From Phellopilus nigrolimitatus (taxonomy: Eukaryota > Basidiomycota > Agaricomycetes > Hymenochaetales > Hymenochaetaceae): a DNA stretch of 31,941 nt. Each line of letters starts with the position of its first letter. The first letter of the stretch is position 1. Both the position numbers and the translations under genes were made by a program. The stretch is taken from NCBI GenBank assembly GCA_021029095.1, contig JAJOHG010000296.1, forward strand, positions 1 through 31,941, written 5' to 3'. The notes under the pieces are model-generated. The model did not search any database. It was not told where the DNA came from and saw only the letters and a list, made by a program, of their open reading frames with translations. Shown here piece after piece: positions 19,704-29,500 of this stretch.

Positions 19704-22700
19704 ACGACCGCGCTCCATGCCCACTTTGCCCTCCGCAACCAGCAGGTCTTTCAGCGCCTGCTCGACAACTCTCGTGCAGCGCCGACACTCGCCTTGAGCT
19801 CGAGCGGCGGCGGACGTTCCTGGAACAATCCTAGTCCATTCTCTGGCGCCATGCCGACGTGTGATGTGAACGCTCATGACTGGCTCGGACAGCGGTCCTC
19901 CAACTCGCCATCTCCTCGATCAATTCTGCCGCGCTCAAGTACGTCAAGCTTCTCCTCGCGCACCCGCGCATCGACGTCAACGCGTTGGATATGGAGAGCA
20001 GGTGGTCTCCGCTTCACAGGGCACTATATATGGGGAATTTGGCCGCTTGGTGTGTATTTTGATCCATCCCTTGTCGTGTCGAGATACTCACGGGTTGTAA
20101 AACAATAGCATTCTGCTGCTCCAGAAGGGTGATTCCGATACTTCGCTCAAGGACTACGAAGGGTACACGGCATTCGACCTCTACAATTCGACGGTCGAGG
20201 GAACGAAGCCGGAAGCGTCCGATCCAATGGATCTGTTCACATGGGGAACGAACAGGTATGTCTTGTGGTGCAATGACTTTTAATTTTGGAGCCGTTTCGC
20301 ATCTTCTCTCGAATTCATCTGAGGACTCGTTTCTCCTGGACTCCATCACGCTTTCGTCCGCTTGCAATGTTTTACGAAATCCTGGTTAGATTTTTCTCTT
20401 CGCAAGGCGGAAGTCATGTTAGTCGGTGAAGGGAACGAGAAATCTAGTGTCCAAAACTGGGGCCTTGCGAAAAGATTGAGTGTACCTGCTCATTGTTATG
20501 CAATTAGTTGCAGAGTACCTGACTGCAATTGAGGGCCGGAAACATGTGTTTTGGCGATATGGGTATACATCGATTGTATAAGAGTCGAAAACAAATGTGA
20601 CACGGAGACCAATTTCATCTTCTCTCAGTTTATTTTTGGTATACAAATAAACTGATTATATCTTTTGTTTTAGAAATGCGGCTCTTGGTCTCGGTGATGG
20701 CGCGGACCGTGCGTACCCTGAGCAGGTCTTCATTCCTCCGCAGACGGAGCACCCCGCGCCACGTACGCAGCCCCTTTCGAAGCGTTTCCAACCCATCCGT
20801 GTATTGGATGTCTCCATGGCGAAGCTCCATACAGCCGCCGTCACCGCTGAGCCTTGCGCGAACTTACGTGTGTGCGGCTTCGGCGGCGTTGTGCGCGGCG
20901 CGGCGCAGCATCGCCTCGCGCCTTTAAAAGATCTGGCTCTCGTCTCGAACTCCGATGATACGCACATCGTCCAGGTCGCGCTTGGCCAGGATCATACTCT
21001 CGCGCTCACGCGTGCGGGGAGCGTGCTTAGCTGGGGTCTTTCGCGTTTCTCACAGCTGGGGTACGCCGTCGACGGGTTCGGCGCGGGGTTAGGCACGGGC
21101 GCGCTACAGATGGTGGCGACTCCGCGGCGTGTCGTTGGTCCTCTCAAGAAAGAGCTCATCATCGGGGTCGCGGCGTGCAAGACCGCGTCCGCATGCTGGA
21201 CGGCGAAAGACCTTTTCACATGGGGAACCAATAATGCTCAACTGGGTTATGACATGGCTGCAGTGCCCGTGCAGGTACTACCACGTCGCGTCGCTCAGGT
21301 TGCGCAACCTGTACGTAATGTTGCGCTGAGTGACGCAGCGATGGCGGTTCTCCTTACGAGCAATGATGTCTTGTGCTTCGCGGGTGGGCGAAGCTTTAAA
21401 ATCAAGTTAGTCCATACTTCTTTCCTTTTTACCTGTTCACGCTCTTATTGCTATCTGTGTATTGTTTATTACTTCCTAGCTTCCCAACTGCTAGCTTTCC
21501 GCCTGCGCTCACGGCATATAGGCCTCCAGCAGCACAAAACAATGCGGCCATTGCCAAAGTCGTCTGCTGCGAGAATGCGTTCGCAGCGCTTTCATCTAAT
21601 GGCGAGATGTTTGCGCTCAGGTTCCCGGCTGTTGGGTCCTCCTCTGTCATTGAAGCCAACGCGACGCAGAGTAAGGAGAGCAAAGGCGGAATAAGTGCGG
21701 TTTCGAATGCAGCTATAGTGAATCCGCAGCGCGTATGGGTGCTTAGGAGCAGTTCAGCGCTGTCAAGGATGTCGCACTCGGTTCGGACGGCACGATTGTT
21801 CCCTGTACTGAGTCTGGGCCCGTGTATGGCCGCAATCGGCTTGCGAAGACCGCAAAGGCTCAGCACATGCCGTTTTTGTAGCGCGTCGTGCGAGTCGCTG
21901 CTAGCAATGCCGGTGCATTCGCTGCTCTTCGAGAAACTTGCGTTTCCGTACTAATCAATGTAGTCGGTAATACGCTTTCAAAGGACTTGGAAGCTGTACA
22001 GCCATACCTGCGTTGGGCTGCCGAGGAACTTCAGTTGGGCTGCGAAGAGCACGGGGGCGCGAATAGATTACAGGATCAGACTGAAATGTCTGCTGACTCG
22101 CCTACTGTTATCGACGATGTGGTGGACGTGGATGGTGAAGGCTAGGGCGAATCTCAAGACGTTGATATCAAGAACGACATCAGGATTGCGAAACACCCGT
22201 TGGAACTCCCGGATTGTGACGAGAAGAGTCGGAGGGAGGAGCACAGAGGCATTTTCGATGGAATTGAACTGAAGTGCGGTGCCGATCTCCTTGTGCAAGT
22301 TTATTCTGGATTTGCGTTTCCCTTACATAGGATCGTTCTCGCCGCGCGCTCGCTAGTGCTGAAAAAAACGATCTACTAGGCCATGAGCATCAAAGATAAT
22401 GCTGTCAGTATCAAACTCAGTCGTTCCAATCTCGTTTCGATTCCCCCGAAAGCAGGCTCTATTCCAAAGCTCATGTTCTCAGGCCTCCATCCGCTCACTG
22501 TGCTTTTACTGGCTACATACTTGTATACGGATGATGTCCCCGCGCTCTGGGACCGCCGCGTCGGGATGGCAGTCTGCTCGCAACTCAGGACTCTTGGATC
22601 AAAGACGAAGGTGAATCCTGCTCGAATTCGTGCGGAGTTGCATGTCCTTGCAAAACTCCTTCGCCGTCCTGCGCTGGGAAGAGTACTTGACACCAGTGAA

Positions 22701-23080
22701 ATGTGTTGCGGCAACGACGCTTTCGCGCGACATGCAAACTATTTTCGACGCTGCACAACCCGGTGGAGATGTTTCATACTCTTCGGGCGATCCTGGTTCC
22801 GAAACTGAGACGCTTTCGACTTCCTCAGCAAACCCTCTCACATCGGATATGGTTCTCGAACTTGCAGACCGGTGGGTGTACTGTCGTGCGACCTTGCTGC
22901 GCGCGCGCTCGCCATTCTTTGCAGGTTTCTTCGACGATGCGGACTGGACGCGGAAGTGTTGGCTTCAAGATGGCACGCTTCATGTGGACCTACGACATTT
23001 GCGCTGGCAGGTTATGGAGTTTGTTTTTTCATACTTGTATTCTGGAGACGGGGAGGAGATATTTGAGATACTAGGCACAT
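19704..23080 (+). pseudogene. Ankyrin-RCC1-BTB protein (IBtk/Btb3-like), decayed
   Basis: The order of domains matches fungal IBtk/Btb3-type proteins, thought to be Cul3 ligase adaptors. Ankyrin part: TTALHAHFALRNQQVFQRLL, LKYVKLLLAHPRIDVNALDM, SPLHRALYMGNLAA, then a 59-bp intron (20,050-20,108), LLLQKGDSDTSLKDYEGYTA. RCC1 part: DLFTWGTNR, intron 20,256-20,673, NAALGLGDGADRAYPEQV, VALGQDHTLALTRAGSVLSW, KDLFTWGTNNAQLGYDMAAV, intron 21,406-21,479. TAG at 21,879-21,881 replaces an expected Gln before RVVRVAASNAGAFAALR. TAG codons also occur at 22,143-22,145 and 22,377-22,379. First BTB: LLVQVYSGFAFPLHRIVLAA. After a frameshift near 22,690, KCVAATTLSRDMQTIFD, LELADRWVYCRATLLRARSP and DLRHLRWQVMEFVFSYLYSG of the second BTB region follow. 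Similarity ends near EEIFEIL. The original start codon is not recognisable. Confidence 0.85.
20256..20673 (+). other. Oversized intron (418 bp) in the ankyrin-RCC1-BTB relic
   Basis: Splicing GTATGT at 20,256 to TAG at 20,671-20,673 joins TWGTNR to NAALGLGDG exactly, so the borders are well supported. All other introns I could fit in the window are 48-89 bp. The extra sequence contains an imperfect inverted repeat, CTCTTCGCAAGGC at 20,396-20,408 and GCCTTGCGAAAAG at 20,462-20,474. This fits a small inserted element or an expanded intron. No coding capacity was seen in it. Confidence 0.7.
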
Positions 23081-23083
23081 ACA

Positions 23084-26000
23084 CCTCATCCTTCGGCGCC
23101 TTCCCCTGGCGTAGAAACAAACCCGACTCCGCTTTCGCCTCCTCCCCAGCCGCCCCGGTCCAGACGCTTCCCATCGACACCCTACCACTGGCCCTCTCCC
23201 CGCCGACCGCGCCGTCCTTGTCCCGTGGCCGCTCTCTCGCTGCCGCACTCACCACCCACACTTCTGCTCCGTCTCCGAGCACTCTCGTGCCTATCCTCGC
23301 CAGCCTCTGCCGCGTTGACAAACCGCTGGCCATCTAGGCTGCTGGCTTCGATCTCCTCGCCACTTACTGTGCGTGCTGCGCGTTCCTCGCGACCTCCGGC
23401 CGCCTCACCTTCTCCGATGTCTTCCGGGAAAGTGGGAGCGCATGGTCTCTTGAGGTTTGGGAACCGCGGGTGAAAGCATTGAATGCGCTCCTGCTCTCGA
23501 TCGATGATGCGGTGGGCATAGAGAAGCCGCTGCTCGCCACGCAGACCGGATGGGTGAGACAGGCGGTCGATGGCCTCTGGACGTCGGGCGACGACGAGAC
23601 GGTGCTGACGATCTTGTCCGAGAAGGTTGAAGTTTTGGGGTGCATTCTCTGAAGACGAGGGTTTGTCGGTAGTCGAGTTTTACGGCTCTCTAGTCGATCG
23701 CTCCCTCACATCTCCCAGGCTAGAGCTGACTCCCATCCGCCACCGCCAACATCCCTCATCCATCTCCAATGTTCCATATCCGCTCCGGCCGTTGGCATTG
23801 CATAATTATGTCTACTTTATTTCGGCAGTCTATCTCGACTTTCTCGACTCGCGGATCACGCGCCTTCCGCCTTCCTTTTTGCCGCAGCTTATGCCGCTTC
23901 TGTTCCGTGTCCTCGCTGCCATCATGTCTCCTCTCGCAGAATTATCACCGCGACCTCCGGCCACGCCGATCGACCCGCGACCGAACTCCGCTTCATCAAA
24001 ACCATTGCCGCATTCCATCACCTCCCTCATCCTCTTGCGCCAGCTCCTCCATGTCGCCACGCAGATCGCGACGTTTCTCAGCGCGCTGCACACCTCGCGC
24101 GTTCAGATTCGGCGCGTCCTCGAGGACTGCATGGCCATGCACGTCGTCCAGCGCGACACGGCCGCGTCCGCGACGCACGCGGTTACACCTGGAAACGTCG
24201 ACGCATCCCTTCTTGAGCGGGCACAGCGTGCGTGGGGGAAAGACGGTGCAGATGTATGGGACGCGCGCAAGGTCGGTGTCTTCCTCGTCCGGGCCGTACG
24301 CGCGTGGATCGCGTCTCTCGCGCCGACTGAAAAGGAGCGCGTGTTCAAAGAGGTCGCAGCGCTACTGAAGGACGTACTTCAGGAGATGGATGAAAGGGTG
24401 GAGGATGGCGGCGAGACAGGGAACGGCTTCAACGATTACGACACGGCGTCCGCCGTCGGCCGCGTACTTTTCGAAATGACTGACTATGTGAAGACGCTTA
24501 AGTGCGTCTTCTTTCTTTTGCTTCTCTGACCGACAACTCATGTACTCTACAGAAACGATGACGGCACGCCCATGACCCTATCATTAAGTCCCGCCCACCC
24601 TACTCCAAATCCTCTCTTCCGCATCCTCGCCTTTCTTTTCAGCCGCACGCAGACAACGGTGCCCCTCAACCCGCCCCTGCCGCTCTCCCTCTTCGCCATT
24701 GCATCGCACATCCCTGATGCACATGCCGCGCGCCTTCCGGCGAGCTGCGCACCAACTTATTCAACCGACAGCCGGTTGGCTCGCGACATTGGGAACTCCT
24801 TTTCGCATGCGACATGCCCGCGAGGCCGGCGATGCGCCGCGCGGTGCACGTGCAGCTGGTGAGCGTGTATGAGGAAGTGAAAGACGTGAAGGTCCTGCCG
24901 CTGCCCGCTTGTAGAGCTGTTGTTCGAGTTTTGGATGCAGCGTGTCGAGCGTGCGGAGGAGGGGGAGGATGCGCCGGCGGTATGCGGTTTGTTGGCAAAC
25001 GAGGTTGCGCTCTGTTCCAAAGAAGGACAACTCAGCGGACGATATACCACCTACTATTCAGAGCTCATTGTTCACAAAATCATGATCGCTATGATGTCGG
25101 TCTCGGGATATTGCAATTGCGACGGCGAGCTCGATGCGCCTGCAAAGCTTGCGAACACGGCACCGGTGTCGCCGTCGGTCACGTTAGCGCCATCGAATAC
25201 GGCTACTTCAGGAATCGGCTCGCCCATTGCTATGCGGACCTCCCAGGATTCACCGCCTGCACCCGGGAAAGAAAAGGAGAAGGAAAAAGAGGCGGAATTC
25301 TAACAATATGCAGTAGATCATGTCGTTGCGGACCTTCACCGGCTCGCGCCATCAAAGCCAGACGCAGGTCCCGCAGCTCTCTTCTTCCTCGGACGAGTCT
25401 CCCACTCCGCATGCAGGATTGTCTTCGCCACCTCTACCCGGCGGTTCGAATGCGCCATGCATTTTTTGGGGGCTCAGCCGCCTGCGCGCTTCTTGACATG
25501 TTCACACGGCTCGCGTTCGCGGTCTACGTCATGACGCCGAGCCAGGCGCGCCTCGCGCTCTTCGTCTTCGAGCGGCTCCTGAAGCTGCTGCGCACCGTGC
25601 CCTGCCCGCATGTCTGCGTCGTGATCCTGCAGCTGCTGATGTGACTCCGCGCGGACAGGGACCACCACGCATTTCTCGCGCGCGCCGGCGGAGAACGAGC
25701 AGCAGATATACACGCTCGCGCGGCTTGTGGGGCAACTGCGCGGCGTACCGAGCAGAGCACAGAGCGACGAGGCGGCCTGCAACGAGGAGATCTTTGCGGA
25801 GCACGCACACGTGAGGGAGACTTTCGAGCGCAACGGCCGTTGGACATCGTGCGGGCAGGGGAGCAGGATGTCTGACAGACAGCCGGAGTCGGTCGAGGGC
25901 CGCAGGTTGTGCCGCTGTCCAGTTGATGGCCCACGTCAATGCGAAGCCGCGGGACGCGCTGTGGGGCATCCCGGACATCGTGCCGTTCTCCCTTGAGAAT

Positions 26001-26407
26001 TCAGAGAAGGGCAGCCGACAGCTCGTCACCTACGACCCGCAGAAGCCGGCCGACGGCGTCGTGCTGCCCGTGTGACGTATTGGTCGAATTGCTAAATGCA
26101 GAGCGAGACTGGGAGGTGCTGTCGTCTATGCTCGTACACTTCCTTGCGCAGCTCGCGGACAAGCACTTGAGGTGCGGTCCGCGCGCTCGCAAGGCCACTG
26201 CCGGCCTTGTGCTAAGGCATGTTGGACGGTACACTCGGAAGGTACGTCCCGCAGGAAGAGTGGCCCGGCCCGCTGAAGCCACGCAACGCGCAAAGCATGG
26301 CATACCACACGCTGACGGTGCTCATCAGCTACCAGACCATCTTCGACGCACCGAAACGGCAGGTGCTCATCGAGGTCTTCCAGGCAGGACTCAAATTTGT
26401 ATCATAA
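23084..26407 (+). pseudogene. Tuberin/TSC2-like protein, N-terminal relic lacking the GAP domain
   Basis: Tuberin is the Rheb GTPase-activating subunit of the TSC complex that restrains TORC1. The frame opens with FPWRRNKPDSAF and SLCRVDKPLAI, TAG (23,335-23,337, expected Gln), AAGFDLLATYCACCAFL, LEVWEPRVKALNALLLSIDD. A frameshift near 23,637 precedes EDEGLSVVEFYGSLVDRSLT, ALHNYVYFISAVYLDFLDSR and SLLERAQRAWGKDGADVWDA. A 51-bp intron (24,502-24,552) joins MTDYVKTLK to NDDGTPMTL. Damaged pieces follow: LLANEVAL, SQTQVPQLSSSSDESPTPHA, ALLDMFTRLAFAVYVMTPSQ, ENEQQIYTLARLVGQLRGVP, FSLENSEKGSRQLVTYDPQK, VELLNAERDWEVLSSMLVHF, and finally RNAQSMAYHTLTVLISYQTI then VLIEVFQAGL. Homology stops there, well before the C-terminal Rap/Ran-GAP domain. 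The relic is cut close to the satellite. Confidence 0.85.
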
Positions 26408-26526
26408 CCTACATAAGCTTTCTGTTTCTGTCTCTCCCACTCTCCAACTGCTTGTACTCAGAGAAGAAAATAAATATGAGGGGGAAAAAGTTTTTTTTTA
26501 AAGGCTAAAAATAGATTGAATCAATA
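26408..26526. other. Junction between tuberin relic and satellite array
   Basis: About 120 bp with pyrimidine-rich and then A-rich sequence, including an uninterrupted T run near 26,491-26,499. The last bases before the array (GATTGAATCAATAA) loosely resemble the GATCGAATCAACGC part of the satellite unit. No gene was seen. Confidence 0.5.
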
Positions 26527-29500
26527 AACACAAGTTAAAAATCGAATTTGCACAGGTAAGAAAATGCTGATTCACGATTCAGAGACAAATGGCCGTACAA
26601 GATTCCGTTGTGTTCGGATTCATTTGAGACTCGGGGAGAACATGGTCCAGGATGATTCAGAAACGTCTGACCCGTTTACGAAAGGGAATTCGACAAAACA
26701 CAGTTTACGAGTGCAGACAGAATACAAAATGCGGAATGCGAGATCACGTTCCCAAAAAGGCAGCCGTACCGAAAAGAAACGAATCCAGTTTTGCTCCCCC
26801 GATATCCGGAATGTAGTGGCGACCGAGTCGGAAACATAGACGTGCAATGTAATCAGAAGTTGTTCATAATTGTAATGATCGAATCAACGCAGTATCGCCA
26901 GCTTCAACTCACCCAACACAAGTTAAAAATCGAATTTGCACAGGTAAGAAAATGCTGATTCACGATTCAGAGACAAATGGCCGTACAAGATTCCGTTGTG
27001 TTCGGATTCATTTGAGACTCGGGGAGAACATGGTCCAGGATGATTCAGAAACGTCTGACCCGTTTACGAAAGGGAATTCGACAAAACACAGTTTACGAGT
27101 GCAGACAGAATACAAAATGCGGAATGCGAGATCACGTTCCCAAAAAGGCAGCCGTACCGAAAAGAAACGAATCCAGTTTTGCTCCCCCGATATCCGGAAT
27201 GTAGTGGCGACCGAGTCGGAAACATAGACGTGCAATGTAATCAGAAGTTGTTCATAATTGTAATGATCGAATCAACGCAGTATCGCCAGCTTCAACTCAC
27301 CCAACACAAGTTAAAAATCGAATTTGCACAGGTAAGAAAATGCTGATTCACGATTCAGAGACAAATGGCCGTACAAGATTCCGTTGTGTTCGGATTCATT
27401 TGAGACTCGGGGAGAACATGGTCCAGGATGATTCAGAAACGTCTGACCCGTTTACGAAAGGGAATTCGACAAAACACAGTTTACGAGTGCAGACAGAATA
27501 CAAAATGCGGAATGCGAGATCACGTTCCCAAAAAGGCAGCCGTACCGAAAAGAAACGAATCCAGTTTTGCTCCCCCGATATCCGGAATGTAGTGGCGACC
27601 GAGTCGGAAACATAGACGTGCAATGTAATCAGAAGTTGTTCATAATTGTAATGATCGAATCAACGCAGTATCGCCAGCTTCAACTCACCCAACACAAGTT
27701 AAAAATCGAATTTGCACAGGTAAGAAAATGCTGATTCACGATTCAGAGACAAATGGCCGTACAAGATTCCGTTGTGTTCGGATTCATTTGAGACTCGGGG
27801 AGAACATGGTCCAGGATGATTCAGAAACGTCTGACCCGTTTACGAAAGGGAATTCGACAAAACACAGTTTACGAGTGCAGACAGAATACAAAATGCGGAA
27901 TGCGAGATCACGTTCCCAAAAAGGCAGCCGTACCGAAAAGAAACGAATCCAGTTTTGCTCCCCCGATATCCGGAATGTAGTGGCGACCGAGTCGGAAACA
28001 TAGACGTGCAATGTAATCAGAAGTTGTTCATAATTGTAATGATCGAATCAACGCAGTATCGCCAGCTTCAACTCACCCAACACAAGTTAAAAATCGAATT
28101 TGCACAGGTAAGAAAATGCTGATTCACGATTCAGAGACAAATGGCCGTACAAGATTCCGTTGTGTTCGGATTCATTTGAGACTCGGGGAGAACATGGTCC
28201 AGGATGATTCAGAAACGTCTGACCCGTTTACGAAAGGGAATTCGACAAAACACAGTTTACGAGTGCAGACAGAATACAAAATGCGGAATGCGAGATCACG
28301 TTCCCAAAAAGGCAGCCGTACCGAAAAGAAACGAATCCAGTTTTGCTCCCCCGATATCCGGAATGTAGTGGCGACCGAGTCGGAAACATAGACGTGCAAT
28401 GTAATCAGAAGTTGTTCATAATTGTAATGATCGAATCAACGCAGTATCGCCAGCTTCAACTCACCCAACACAAGTTAAAAATCGAATTTGCACAGGTAAG
28501 AAAATGCTGATTCACGATTCAGAGACAAATGGCCGTACAAGATTCCGTTGTGTTCGGATTCATTTGAGACTCGGGGAGAACATGGTCCAGGATGATTCAG
28601 AAACGTCTGACCCGTTTACGAAAGGGAATTCGACAAAACACAGTTTACGAGTGCAGACAGAATACAAAATGCGGAATGCGAGATCACGTTCCCAAAAAGG
28701 CAGCCGTACCGAAAAGAAACGAATCCAGTTTTGCTCCCCCGATATCCGGAATGTAGTGGCGACCGAGTCGGAAACATAGACGTGCAATGTAATCAGAAGT
28801 TGTTCATAATTGTAATGATCGAATCAACGCAGTATCGCCAGCTTCAACTCACCCAACACAAGTTAAAAATCGAATTTGCACAGGTAAGAAAATGCTGATT
28901 CACGATTCAGAGACAAATGGCCGTACAAGATTCCGTTGTGTTCGGATTCATTTGAGACTCGGGGAGAACATGGTCCAGGATGATTCAGAAACGTCTGACC
29001 CGTTTACGAAAGGGAATTCGACAAAACACAGTTTACGAGTGCAGACAGAATACAAAATGCGGAATGCGAGATCACGTTCCCAAAAAGGCAGCCGTACCGA
29101 AAAGAAACGAATCCAGTTTTGCTCCCCCGATATCCGGAATGTAGTGGCGACCGAGTCGGAAACATAGACGTGCAATGTAATCAGAAGTTGTTCATAATTG
29201 TAATGATCGAATCAACGCAGTATCGCCAGCTTCAACTCACCCAACACAAGTTAAAAATCGAATTTGCACAGGTAAGAAAATGCTGATTCACGATTCAGAG
29301 ACAAATGGCCGTACAAGATTCCGTTGTGTTCGGATTCATTTGAGACTCGGGGAGAACATGGTCCAGGATGATTCAGAAACGTCTGACCCGTTTACGAAAG
29401 GGAATTCGACAAAACACAGTTTACGAGTGCAGACAGAATACAAAATGCGGAATGCGAGATCACGTTCCCAAAAAGGCAGCCGTACCGAAAAGAAACGAAT

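Noticed and set aside
24814..25644. A 276-codon + frame as a separate gene
   Set aside because: Only its last part is in the tuberin frame. The rest is an out-of-frame reading of the same relic and of an intron-like interval near 25,300.
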